Source: Stentor roeselii
Taxonomy: Eukaryota > Ciliophora > Heterotrichea > Heterotrichida > Stentoridae
Assembly (NCBI GenBank): GCA_006503475.1
Contig: RSEH01000095.1
Span: forward strand, 62,001 to 126,000
Reading direction: 5' to 3'
DNA: 64,000 bases
Shown here: positions 55,492 to 64,000 of the stretch, one piece after another
Position numbering within the stretch: the stretch's first letter is position 1
Layout of the letters: every line of letters starts with the position of its first letter
Notes under the pieces: generated by a model
Seen by the model: the letters and a program-made list of their open reading frames with translations, nothing else
Told to the model about the DNA's origin: nothing
Databases searched by the model: none
Translations under genes and position numbers: made by a program

Positions 55492-56382
55492 ATGTTTCCA
55501 AAAATCGGAAATTTTTCTAATAGCGCTTATTACAGCAAGCCGAGTACTCAGATATTCTCAAATAGTCCTAAACTTTACCCTCACTATGGAAAAGTCTACG
55601 CATTGCCTAGGCCTTACTACAGTCAATACCCCAACCCAGTCTCTAACGAGCGATCTTTTTACCTCGAAAAGACTGACAGAATTCGAGAAAAAGCCTTGGA
55701 AAGGAAAATGCTTTTAGCGAAAAGTCGTCAAATTTCAATAGAAAAGGAAAAAGTCCGAGATGAAGTCTTTAAACTTTACAATATCAACATTTCCAACTAT
55801 GAACTCAGAAGACTCAGTTATGAACAACTCTTGACAAAAGTCGTTAAAATTCATCAAAAGTTCAAAGAAAACACTGCTGCTCTCATCATTCAGCAGGCCT
55901 GGAAAAACTATATCTTAAGAAAAGACCCTAACTATATCAAAAGGATTCAACTTGCAAGAAGACTCGCGAAAATCAAAATGAAAAAGTTTAACAGAGAAGA
56001 AGCTGCTCTTATCATTCAAAGGGTTTATAAAGGATTCAAAGTTCGACAGGATTTCATGATGGTCAGGGGAAGGTTCAGAATAGGAAAAACTATTGATTTC
56101 TTTGATGATGTTAGAAATAAACTTAAAGTTGATAGTGCGAAAATCATCTGGGCTTATTGGCTTGTTTATAGAGAAAAAAAAGTAAATTATATTTAGAGGA
56201 AAATTGAAGCTCAGAAGACTGTGGAAAGGAAAAAAATTGAAAAAGAACAGGAAAAAGTAAGGGAAGAAGAATTTAAAAAACTTCAGGCTAGGAATAGTTT
56301 AACTTCGAAAAAAATCAGTTCTCAGTTGGAGGGTAAACTTAAGAAATCAACGACGATGACTAAGTCTCCTAAGAAAAAGTAA
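55492..56382 (+). CDS. IQ-motif protein, one intron
   Basis: A 291-residue protein after removal of a 15-nt intron with an in-frame TAG; exons are 55492-56181 and 56197-56382. Two IQ motifs bind calmodulin or centrin-like light chains: AALIIQQAWKNYILR (about 125-139) and AALIIQRVYKGFKVRQ (about 165-180). The N terminus is Tyr/Pro-rich. Exon 2 encodes a basic coiled coil (KIEKEQEKVREEEFKKLQAR) ending in KSPKKK. Likely a calmodulin- or centrin-binding cortical protein, fitting the calcium-contractile cortex of heterotrichs (inference). Confidence 0.82.
56182..56196 (+). other. 15-nt spliceosomal intron
   Basis: GTAAATTATATTTAG, phase 0, A at position 10. Splicing joins REKK to RKIEAQK and extends the protein by 61 residues. 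Confidence 0.88.
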
Positions 56383-56651
56383 CTTTTTAATTAAGAACTT
56401 TTAAGTTATATGATTTTCAGTGTTTTTTTCAGGATTAGTAATGTGAAATTAACTGAGAGAAGTTCATCATTCCGTTAAAAACAAATCTTTAAATAAACCA
56501 AATAATTCTCAACATCAGTAAGCTTAAAAATCTAAATAAAACTTAAATAATTTCAACTTCAACAAAAATCCTAACAACCCAGACCCAATCCCATCCATCA
56601 CCTCCCTATTCCAAAACCTTTCAAATTCTCAAATCATTAAGTCAGTAAAAA

Positions 56652-57518
56652 ATGGACCGTCTATCCCCTCTAATCTCCTTCACCTGTTTTTACACAATTC
56701 TAGGAGTCTCAAACCATTTCCTCACAAAAGCTCCATCAACTCTTCCATTGAAAAAGCAGCGTGACTACCAAGGCCAGCACATATCCCTGATCCACTCAGT
56801 CCTTTCAATAATAATATGCCTTTACGTTTACCTAAAAGAAGGTGGAATCGATTACCTTGCCTCAACAAATCAATGGCATTTGTTAGTGATTGGAGTAATT
56901 TTCACTCAGCACTCTTTGGGTTACTTTTTTTACGACATGGTCTACGCGGAGGTCTTTTCTCTTCACGACTGGGCGATGAAGACTCATCACATCTGTGTCC
57001 TGCTCGGGGGCACTGTGATGTACATGGCTGAGACAGGCGGCTCTCCTGCGACAAGTAATTGAAAAATAGTTTGCATTCTTATCACTGAAGGCTCGAACCC
57101 TTGCATGATGCTGAGGAAGATAATGAAAGCGAAGGAATTGCAGAAAACTGGGATTTATCGAATTATTGAATTGACTTTTGTTGTTTCTTTTATCTTCTTG
57201 AGGTCGGTCTTGTGCACTTTTATCAATTATAACATGTGGCTTACTCAACTGTCTTTTGTTACTAAGGTCAGCATTTCTGTTACTTATGCTGTCGGGTTCT
57301 TTTGGATTTTCACTATTTTAAGTATTGCTATCAAGGAAATGCCGGATCGTCATTGGACTACTAGAGTACTTGCATATGCACTGCAGATTGTTAACAGGTT
57401 TAAGAGGTACTGTGTTGCGATTACCTTTATTTGGGCTTTGGTCTTGCCTAACGTCTTGACACAGCATCTTGGATTTTCATTCATAAACCTAAAAATAAGA
57501 TCCTTTACAGTCTTCTAA
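56652..57518 (+). CDS. TLC-domain multi-pass membrane protein, one intron
   Basis: A 283-residue protein after removal of a 15-nt intron; exons are 56652-57054 and 57070-57518. Six or seven membrane helices with the TLC (TRAM-LAG1-CLN8) pattern: LSIIICLYVYL, YFFYDMVYAEVFSLHDWAMK, KTHHICVLLGGTVMY (a conserved His pair), TEGSNPCMMLRKIM after the splice, and a C-terminal helix pair. The absence of ceramide-synthase features and the small size suit the TLCD/TMEM136 branch (membrane lipid composition) rather than ceramide synthase. Only 5 bp separate its stop from the next start. Confidence 0.88.
57055..57069 (+). other. 15-nt spliceosomal intron
   Basis: GTAATTGAAAAATAG, phase 1, A at position 10. 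It holds the TGA that would stop exon 1, and splicing gives SPATICILITEGSNPC, restoring the TLC domain. Confidence 0.92.
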
Positions 57519-57523
57519 TAAAT

Positions 57524-59290
57524 ATGTTCAAGGCTTCTTTGAGACTTTTAAGCAAGACTGATAAGATTCTCAACGAATCATCATTAGACTATTTAAGAAT
57601 CCTAAAGAGCCTGAAGCAATCACAACTTAAAGTAAAATTACTACTAATAAAAGAATTCAATGCCCCGAAGAATAACTTCTCATCGATACCAGACAGAGAT
57701 AAACTGAAATTTTCAGCCAACAGATCTGCCACTAAAGAAAAAACTTACTGGTTTAGAAATGAAAATAAAACCTGCTTCCAAAGCGTACTAATGGAAAATG
57801 ATTCACTCTGGACTCTCGAAATGGCCGGACATATTTTCCAGGTTTTAAATACATACTTCAAAGATGAAATCTCTATTTTTGATGAAAAAATCAATCAACT
57901 CTTAATAAATATCACCGAAAACCTGGAAAAATGTGATATTTGTACCCTTGCAATGGTGATAGAGTCATCAATAACTAAAAATTCAACTTTTTTTCCAGTT
58001 ATTTCTCAAGCGTTTTCAGAAAAGTTTAAAAATGAGAAAGATTGGGAAATCTTTTCTTTGGATGAACTTTTTTATATTTTTAAAGTCATAAATGACGGTT
58101 TAATCGATTGGAAAGTAAATCCTGAAAATTGCAAAAAGATGTTTGAAAGAATTATGTATCATGCTGACAACAATTTTATTAACGAGTTAAATATAATTGA
58201 AGAATTTATTTCATATCAAAGTTTGAATGATTGTGAGTATCTCAAAGATTTACATCGTTTAATTGGTTTGAAAATTTATGAATCACTCACTTTTTCAGGG
58301 ACTTGGAAATTATATGATGCAACTATGATTTACTTAAAGGTTTTAAAAGTTTTATTGGTACCAAGAGAAGTTAAGAATTTTTTGTCTAACATTTTAATAA
58401 ATAACTTGTTCCAATTATTCCTGAGAGTGGAAAAAACATACAACTCATATCAAGATTTTACTCTAATTTCTTCTATATGCTCATTGATGATCAGATTGAG
58501 GATTTTTTCCCCTGATATACTTATTAGGCTTTACTTGATGATAGGAACTGAAAATTATGAAATGAGTCAGAAATACCATTACGGAAAACTTTTAGAAGTC
58601 TATGCATTTTTTAATATCCGAGATTGGTTTATTTATTCCAAAGTTGAAACAAAGCAAAATCTTGATCAAATTATTGATAATTTACTAGAAAAAGAGATAA
58701 AGTACAGTGAATCGCTCATTGAAAAAAAAGGTTCACTCAGAATCTTTAAACATTTAACTTCATTTCTGTGGTCTTTCTTCATATTAAACCCACAAAAATC
58801 GATTGACTATTCAGCATTCATTAACTACCTAAACAATCAAGATATTGTTCTTTCTTATAGCCTTAATAAAAAAATCACAATTGTTAGAAACTACATCAAA
58901 CACATCCTCAAACATGACCAGGAGTTGAAAACTTTTGAGTATAACTCCATTAAACTGCCAGAATTTAATAAAGACAACGATTCCGAAATAATCAAAGAAT
59001 TCAAAAACGAAGTCGCTGAAATAATCGACAGTCGATTAAAACCTGACTTGAAAGTTGAAGACATGGAAGTTGACTTTTTAAACCCTGATCGAAAACTAGC
59101 TGTTTTTTTAGTAACCAACAAAAATTCAACAAAATTTGATGATAAAGTCATCACCTTAGGCGACCAACTTCTAACCAATAAAATATTAACCAGCCTCAAA
59201 TACAAAGTTGAAAAAGTCGATATTGAAGACTTGATAAACTACAACGAAGGAAATCAAAATTCCATTCTTTTAAGGTTAAAAAATTCCTAG
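57524..59290 (+). CDS. Putative RAP-domain organellar RNA-processing protein
   Basis: A 588-residue protein. The N terminus MFKASLRLLSKTDKI is basic and amphipathic, fitting a mitochondrial presequence. Residues 80-480 are helical, with repeat-like blocks as in FASTK/OPR proteins (QINEKIN..LLINITENLEKC; CTLAMVIESSI). The C-terminal 70 residues resemble a RAP domain: LAVFLVTNKNSTKF, then LTNKILTSLKYKVEKVDIED (usual pattern I-x-V-D...H, then LK-x-x-x-L-x-x-x-GY-x-V-x-x-V). RAP proteins mostly act on mitochondrial RNA. Moderate confidence, as RAP domains are hard to call by eye. Confidence 0.6.
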   Translation: MFKASLRLLSKTDKILNESSLDYLRILKSLKQSQLKVKLLLIKEFNAPKNNFSSIPDRDKLKFSANRSATKEKTYWFRNENKTCFQSVLMENDSLWTLEMAGHIFQVLNTYFKDEISIFDEKINQLLINITENLEKCDICTLAMVIESSITKNSTFFPVISQAFSEKFKNEKDWEIFSLDELFYIFKVINDGLIDWKVNPENCKKMFERIMYHADNNFINELNIIEEFISYQSLNDCEYLKDLHRLIGLKIYESLTFSGTWKLYDATMIYLKVLKVLLVPREVKNFLSNILINNLFQLFLRVEKTYNSYQDFTLISSICSLMIRLRIFSPDILIRLYLMIGTENYEMSQKYHYGKLLEVYAFFNIRDWFIYSKVETKQNLDQIIDNLLEKEIKYSESLIEKKGSLRIFKHLTSFLWSFFILNPQKSIDYSAFINYLNNQDIVLSYSLNKKITIVRNYIKHILKHDQELKTFEYNSIKLPEFNKDNDSEIIKEFKNEVAEIIDSRLKPDLKVEDMEVDFLNPDRKLAVFLVTNKNSTKFDDKVITLGDQLLTNKILTSLKYKVEKVDIEDLINYNEGNQNSILLRLKNS

Positions 59291-59307
59291 CTAGTCTAAC
59301 AATAATA

Positions 59308-60231
59308 ATGAAATCAAGTCTCCCAGAAGACTTTGCAATGCGACTTCTAGACAAAGAAATAGAACTCGAAAGTAACACCCAGATCTCGACCCTAACAGAC
59401 CTGGTCGACCTTTACCGTCAAGGAATCGAGTACTACGAAGACATAAAAAGCCAAAAATATTGGGACCTCCAAGAGCGTCTTCAGAAAATCCTAATGCGTC
59501 CAGAAATCCTGTCAATGATGAAAACGGAACACCAGCGTTCAAAAGCGCCTTCAAAGTCCAGACCCAGAGCCTCGACTCACTCAACAGTTAACCCATCTCA
59601 AAAAAGGCAACAATTTGAAACTAACAAAAAAGCATTTAACACCCAGCTTCAAGACTCAGGAATAGTTCAAGTCCCAAACGTAACAAAACTAGCGACAAAA
59701 CTAGTAGAAAATCAAGATTCTCACAATAAGCAAACGACTCAGAAGACTGTCAATAATCTGAAAACGCAGGACCTTTCACTTGAAGAACGTCTTCGAATGA
59801 GAAAGAAAAGAACTCAAGACTTAACACCTGACACGAGCATGACGAAAGAGTTTCAGCCAAGTTTAAGTCCAGTGAATGAGAACTCGACAAGTTCAAGTTT
59901 CTTTTTCGAGTTCCAAGACGATAAGTCTTCAGACTGCAGGTCGGTGAACTTGTCTTTTCAGAATTTTCAGAAGTCAGATGAGTTGGAGTCGTTGATAGAA
60001 AAGATCATGGAAGAAAGTTATGTGGAAAAGACGGAAAAAGTCACGGCGATTAAAGTCAAGTACGAGACTCAGATTAATGAATACTCAGGACAAGGCTCGT
60101 TTTATGAGGAAATTATTAAAAACTTGAAGGAACAGATGAATGATGAAATCCGAGAAGTCAGTCTGGAATTGGATAGTAAAAGAAAACAGGCCATTTCCAA
60201 GGCAAAGGCTGAGTTCATTGAGATTTTTTAG
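59308..60231 (+). CDS. Uncharacterised protein with N-terminal helical motif and C-terminal coil
   Basis: A 307-residue protein. Residues 25-65 are a compact helical segment (LTDLVDLYRQGIEYYEDIKS) resembling a short conserved motif of ciliate coiled-coil proteins. The middle 70-215 is Gln/Ser/Thr-rich and disordered. Residues 220-305 are a charged coiled coil (ESLIEKIMEESYVEKTEKVT). It lies 17 bp after the RAP gene and 28 bp before the next. Function unknown. Confidence 0.7.
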   Translation: MKSSLPEDFAMRLLDKEIELESNTQISTLTDLVDLYRQGIEYYEDIKSQKYWDLQERLQKILMRPEILSMMKTEHQRSKAPSKSRPRASTHSTVNPSQKRQQFETNKKAFNTQLQDSGIVQVPNVTKLATKLVENQDSHNKQTTQKTVNNLKTQDLSLEERLRMRKKRTQDLTPDTSMTKEFQPSLSPVNENSTSSSFFFEFQDDKSSDCRSVNLSFQNFQKSDELESLIEKIMEESYVEKTEKVTAIKVKYETQINEYSGQGSFYEEIIKNLKEQMNDEIREVSLELDSKRKQAISKAKAEFIEIF

Positions 60232-60259
60232 AAGATGAAATAATTCAAATAATTAAACC

Positions 60260-61597
60260 ATGGTTAATATCGAAAAAATCAAAAATACTTCCAAGGAAAT
60301 CTGCCAAACTCATCAAGAACTCATCAAGATCCTTCATTCAGTTGAGATTCTCCCGGTGAACGTTATTTAGGATAAATCCAGCAAAATCTCCATCGACTTG
60401 CACATCTTTGAACAAATCACTGCACTCGCTTCTGTCTTATACGACAAGGACCAGGTCTTAATTTCTCATTTAAAAAATTCACTTTCTTTCAAGCCAGTCA
60501 AAAATGAGGTCAAAATGTTAAAGCGAAACCTGATCAATTTAAAGAGAGTCTACCTTGAAAACTCTCGAAAAGTTATGAAAGACTTGAAAAATATCTCTCT
60601 TATACTGAAAGAATACAAGGAAAGATGCCGTGCAAGTTTCGTTGATTTCTTGAAACAGCTGGAAATTGACTTGAGAAAGACTTTAAAGCCTTTGGTTTCA
60701 GATGATGTGCTGTTAGAAGAGGTGAATTTTAAGCCAATATGCATGGACCCTGAGCTGTTATCTTCTTACAGGTCAGACCAAGATGCTTTTGCAGACCGAC
60801 CAGGAGATACTACAGAGGATAAGCTAAATAACCACATTCAGCTTTTAGTCCATACCTTGGAAACAGTGGCGAAGAGCTTGATCAACGTCGCTCAAAACAC
60901 TTATACGGCGTATTATGAACTTGTTGACCCTAAAATGCTTTACTCAGATCCACCCTCACCTTTGGCAGCTCCACTTCCTGAGTATTTCAGCTACGACCTT
61001 GGAAATCTTTCAGATGAGAATAGAAAAAAAAAGTGCATTTCTTTGTCGGCTGTGCATAAAGAGAAAATTATTCAGAAGTTCACATCGCTCCAGTTGTCGA
61101 ATACTCAACATCTGTTGTTTAAGTCAAGGAAATTTCAGGAGAAACTTGAAAATTTGTTGAAAAATAACCCGAAAGATGAACAGTTGCTCGCTTTTTTTGA
61201 GGAGGAGGGAATTCCTGTCAGTGAAAGGGAAAAATTGGTTTATGAAGTCATTAATTCGATAAGATCAGAAGGCGTTCATGTAAAACTAGAAGACATGATC
61301 GAAGAGGTCGAAAAAAATTCTCCAGCTGAAGCTAAAACTTTTATCCTAAGTCACTTCAGCAGGGTAGAAGCGGTAAACTCAAAAGAGTTCTTACTAGAAA
61401 CCTTCGTAGAAGACAAACGTTGCGATGACCGACCACAGGGAAAGAAAATCGACGTGCCACGTTTAAATCTCAAGAAAGACGATTCAAAAGTCCTTCAAAG
61501 GCGTTGCAGTACTCCAAGCAAGCACAAAAAAGACTTAAAACAAGGAAAAAGAACCAAAACACCAGTCAACAAAAAGCAAAAAAATGTTAAGTTTTAA
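60260..61597 (+). CDS. Uncharacterised helical protein, one intron
   Basis: A 440-residue protein; exon 1 (60260-60355) gives 32 residues, exon 2 (60371-61597) the rest. The in-frame TAG between them lies in a 15-nt intron. Without it the gene would lack an ATG: the downstream frame otherwise opens only at TTG. Coiled-coil helices cover about 60-140 and 180-215. A Pro-rich linker (DPPSPLAAPLPEYF) follows, then an acidic helical part, and a very basic C terminus (KKDLKQGKRTKTPVNKKQKN) that may bind nucleic acid or microtubules. No family recognised. Confidence 0.75.
60356..60370 (+). other. 15-nt spliceosomal intron
   Basis: GTGAACGTTATTTAG, phase 0, A at position 10. Splicing joins VEILP to DKSSKISID. 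Confidence 0.88.
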
Positions 61598-61608
61598 TTT
61601 TCCAATAA

Positions 61609-63432
61609 ATGGACTTCTTACCCAAAGTCTTCCTCCGGCAACAGAGCTTCACCGGTTTCGACTCATTTAAAAGAGTAACAAAAGAAGGTTCAGGCGACTT
61701 GCCAATTTCCAATACTTTGATAAAATACGAGCAAAAAGTCTTCCGCGCCGAGGACTTTTCCCAAACAGAGAAAAACCAAAGTCAAGTCTTCCGTGCACAT
61801 GAAGGTCTTTTCAAACCAGAAGCAGGAATTTCTGCACTTTTTTCAGTCATTCTTACAATGAGAGTCGGTGAAGAAGCCTGGACTTTAATTCCTGCTGGTT
61901 TTCATCAAGAAAAAGATGAAATCTGGGAAGACTTGATTTATTTTCTTAGAATCGTCGAATTTGAGAAGATAGAAACGATTCCACCTGGTGACCAGAAGTT
62001 TCTTTCAGAGACTCGAATCGGACCTGAAGGTGTTTTGCTGAAGAGAGTACTGAGTGAAGGTACTGGACAAGTCACTCCTTTTAACTACCTGGTCACTTAT
62101 TACTACTCAGTTTTCAAGGAAAATGGCAGTGAATTCGAGTCTTATACTGCAAAAAGTCATATTTTGCCAAGAGTTCCTCTTCAAGATACCCATTCAGCGA
62201 TTTATCATGCTTTGATCACCATGAAAGAAGGCGAGGACTGTCTTGTATTTGCACCTCCTGGCTTTTTCAAGTACCGGAATAAGGAAAACTTGTGGGTTTC
62301 AATTCAGCTTCTTTATATAAGCGAGCCGAAGAACTGTTGTTATCCGAGTTCTTTCGAGTTTTTAGAAGAAATGGAAATTGGAGAAGGGATATTGAAGAGA
62401 ATTTTAAAGCAGGGTGTTGGAGAAGTGGTCATTAATGCTAATAAGTACTGGCTTGAATATGAAGGCTGGCTTGATGACAGCTACCAGTTCCAGAAGTTTA
62501 AAGAAGAATGTGTGAACTTTTCAAAGGAAAACAAAAATCATGCTCTTTGGACTGTGAAACTTCTGAAAACGATGAGAAAAGGAGAACAGGCTTTAATTCG
62601 ATGTCCACCTGGCACTCACTTATACGATGATTCTCTGGAAAAAGAAACCCTCTGGATCAAAGTCACCTTAAAGGAATACCTCGAGTTGTACGAAGAACCC
62701 ACTAAAATCAAAGACCTCTCTGAAAGGCTTGAAACCTGCAAAAAAATAAAAGAAATCGCGAATCGTCTTTTTCGTTCAGGTATCAGGACTGACTGTAAAA
62801 CTCTTTACAATCGAATCAACTCATCATTGGTCTTTAAAGCTGGGTTTATTGAAACTCTTGAAATTGGACTAAAAGAAAAGATTTTGGAACTTCGAAGCCT
62901 TGTTTCTAATAACTTGGCACTTGTTCATTTGAAAGACGCGGAAGAAGGAAAAGACAAGGATAAGACTTGCTTTGAGAAAAATATTGCGAAAGTCTTTGAA
63001 CTTACAAATAATGACTTGCAAATTCACCCGAAGAATACAAAAGCGCTTTTTAGGAGAAGTAAAGCTTTTTTACTTAGTGAAGAGTATGGAAAAGCTATTG
63101 AAGATGTCAATCAAGCTCTTAGCATTGAACCACGGAATAAGGAATGCATTGAGTTGATGAGGGAAATCAAGGAACATAGCAGGGTTCATGATAATAAACA
63201 GAAAAATATCTTTAGGGAAGTGTTTAAGGAGGAAAACTGGAACAGGGAAAGTGAAAAGGATGAGGAAAGGTCTAAAAGGATTCAGGAAGAGAATGAAAAG
63301 GCTTATGAAGAGCAGCAGGAACAGGAAATTAATAAATGGATCAATGAACTACAAACTCATGGAGTCAGGCTTAATGGAGATGAAGCTTTGAACTTGCTCA
63401 TGAATGATGAGTCTGAATTCAATGAGGAGTAG
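61609..63432 (+). CDS. FKBP-TPR immunophilin-like protein with degenerate FKBP domains
   Basis: A 607-residue protein. Three FKBP-like domains are visible at about 18-120, 135-240 and 252-360, each opening with the family pattern LKRV...GxG (LLKRVLSEGTGQV; ILKRILKQGVGEV) and ending in a hydrophobic strand (WVSIQLLYI; WIKVTLKEYLELYE). The aromatic residues of the proline-isomerase pocket are mostly missing, so activity is doubtful. TPR helices follow (about 370-530, including KALFRRSKAFLLSEEYGKAI), the usual Hsp90/Hsp70 docking module. The order matches FKBP4/FKBP5 and plant ROF proteins. The C-terminal end is a Glu-rich coil. Likely a co-chaperone. Confidence 0.83.
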   Translation: MDFLPKVFLRQQSFTGFDSFKRVTKEGSGDLPISNTLIKYEQKVFRAEDFSQTEKNQSQVFRAHEGLFKPEAGISALFSVILTMRVGEEAWTLIPAGFHQEKDEIWEDLIYFLRIVEFEKIETIPPGDQKFLSETRIGPEGVLLKRVLSEGTGQVTPFNYLVTYYYSVFKENGSEFESYTAKSHILPRVPLQDTHSAIYHALITMKEGEDCLVFAPPGFFKYRNKENLWVSIQLLYISEPKNCCYPSSFEFLEEMEIGEGILKRILKQGVGEVVINANKYWLEYEGWLDDSYQFQKFKEECVNFSKENKNHALWTVKLLKTMRKGEQALIRCPPGTHLYDDSLEKETLWIKVTLKEYLELYEEPTKIKDLSERLETCKKIKEIANRLFRSGIRTDCKTLYNRINSSLVFKAGFIETLEIGLKEKILELRSLVSNNLALVHLKDAEEGKDKDKTCFEKNIAKVFELTNNDLQIHPKNTKALFRRSKAFLLSEEYGKAIEDVNQALSIEPRNKECIELMREIKEHSRVHDNKQKNIFREVFKEENWNRESEKDEERSKRIQEENEKAYEEQQEQEINKWINELQTHGVRLNGDEALNLLMNDESEFNEE

Positions 63433-63477
63433 TCTTAGCTTAGGTTAGATCTTTGGGTGACTGGAAATTTTCTTGCT

Positions 63478-63656
63478 TAATAAAGATAGAAGATAATTTG
63501 ATACTTAGAAAGATAGAAGATAATTAGATACTTAATAAAGATAGAAGATAATTTGATACTTAATAAAGATAGAAGATAATTTAATACTTAAGAAAGATAG
63601 AATATAATTTGATACTTAATAAAGATAGAAGATAATTAGATACTTAATAAAATCGA
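63478..63656. repeat. 28-bp tandem repeat (about six copies)
   Basis: A 28-bp unit starting GATAGAAGAT begins at 63485, 63512, 63540, 63568, 63596 and 63624, giving spacings of 27, 28, 28, 28 and 28. A degenerate further copy follows. It is AT-rich and noncoding (length not a multiple of three), and sits between two convergent genes. Confidence 0.9.
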
Positions 63657-63729
63657 AGATGCTCACAATAAATCATTCCTACAATCAAATCATCAACATT
63701 CACAATTTTCAAAAAAAAAAATTATCTAC

Positions 63730-64000
63730 TCAACAACTTTTTTTATTTACCCTGATTCCATGTTTTAAAGTATCAGAAAACCTATTCTGATCACTGAAAA
63801 CCATCTTTACCGGACAAAGCTGACTATAAACCGGGCTATTCGCACTAGAACTGCTATCCTTGATCTTCAATGATCCCAAGCTACAAATCGATTTCGAGTG
63901 ATTCTGAGAGATCCTCGAAGGAAACTCAGAATTTTTCGAAGCACTTCTAAATTTTTTCTTCCTCTGATACAAACTCGCATAAGAAGTATCAGCAGACAAA
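63730..64000 (-). CDS. Uncharacterised protein, C-terminal end only
   Basis: An open frame entering from the right edge. The visible part is 90 codons, of which the first is incomplete. It is Ser/Lys-rich (SLYQRKKKFRSASK) and probably disordered, and ends KKSC at TGA. The gene's start lies beyond the window. The partial length leaves no domain to recognise. Confidence 0.5.
   Translation of the reverse strand, partial: LSADTSYASLYQRKKKFRSASKNSEFPSRISQNHSKSICSLGSLKIKDSSSSANSPVYSQLCPVKMVFSDQNRFSDTLKHGIRVNKKSC

Overview
The window reads as macronuclear DNA of a heterotrich ciliate, most likely Stentor. Four things point there. First, six genes are interrupted by an in-frame stop that lies inside a GT...AG segment of exactly 15 nt, and in all six position 10 of that segment is A; removing it restores an open frame each time. 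Introns of 15-16 nt are known from Stentor and its relatives. Second, no long gene carries an internal TGA, TAA or TAG outside these introns, and TGA ends at least one gene, so the code is standard. This argues against Blepharisma (UGA = Trp) and Tetrahymena/Paramecium (UAR = Gln). Third, the gene content is that of a ciliated protist: radial spoke protein 3, a gamma-tubulin complex protein, a Cep57-like protein and many coiled-coil proteins. Fourth, packing is extreme, with stop-to-start spacers as short as 5 bp.

Layout. 1-7.1 kb: a gene cut by the left edge, a small acylated-type protein, and the clathrin heavy chain, all on the minus strand. 7.1-10.7 kb: a tandem duplication of a 310-residue membrane protein gene followed by a 5S rRNA gene. 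11.4-16.9 kb: a secreted ML-like protein, a zinc-binding protein, a coiled-coil protein, an ankyrin-type acylated protein and unknowns. 17.3-21 kb, minus strand: a possible zincin peptidase, a DHHC palmitoyltransferase and DPM1. 21-29.5 kb: two tiny genes, an intron-containing gene, RSP3, a C2H2 protein, a head-to-head pair only 19 bp apart, and a Cep57-like protein. 30-37.5 kb: a tight plus-strand run of PP2C-like protein, B-box/GCP fusion, unknown, double cyclic-nucleotide-binding protein and F-BAR protein. 37.6-39.9 kb: a pair of tandem paralogues. 40-43.3 kb: a class 2 DYRK kinase, an RRP17/NOL12-like protein and a TRF4/PAPD5-type poly(A) polymerase. 43.5-52.8 kb: chitin synthase, a very large ARM/coiled-coil protein and a sugar transporter. 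53-63.4 kb: a coiled-coil protein, a macro-domain protein, an IQ protein, a TLC membrane protein, a RAP-type protein, two coiled-coil proteins and an FKBP-TPR protein. A 28-bp satellite and a gene cut by the right edge close the window.

The genes do not form one pathway. The recurring themes are cilia and centrosome structure, membrane traffic and lipid anchoring, and signalling. Intergenic DNA has a consistent strand asymmetry: the sense strand is A+C-rich just before start codons and T+G-rich just after stops, which helps to orient genes. I saw no transposons, viral fossils, CRISPR arrays or tRNA genes. All identifications are from motifs read by eye; no database search was run.
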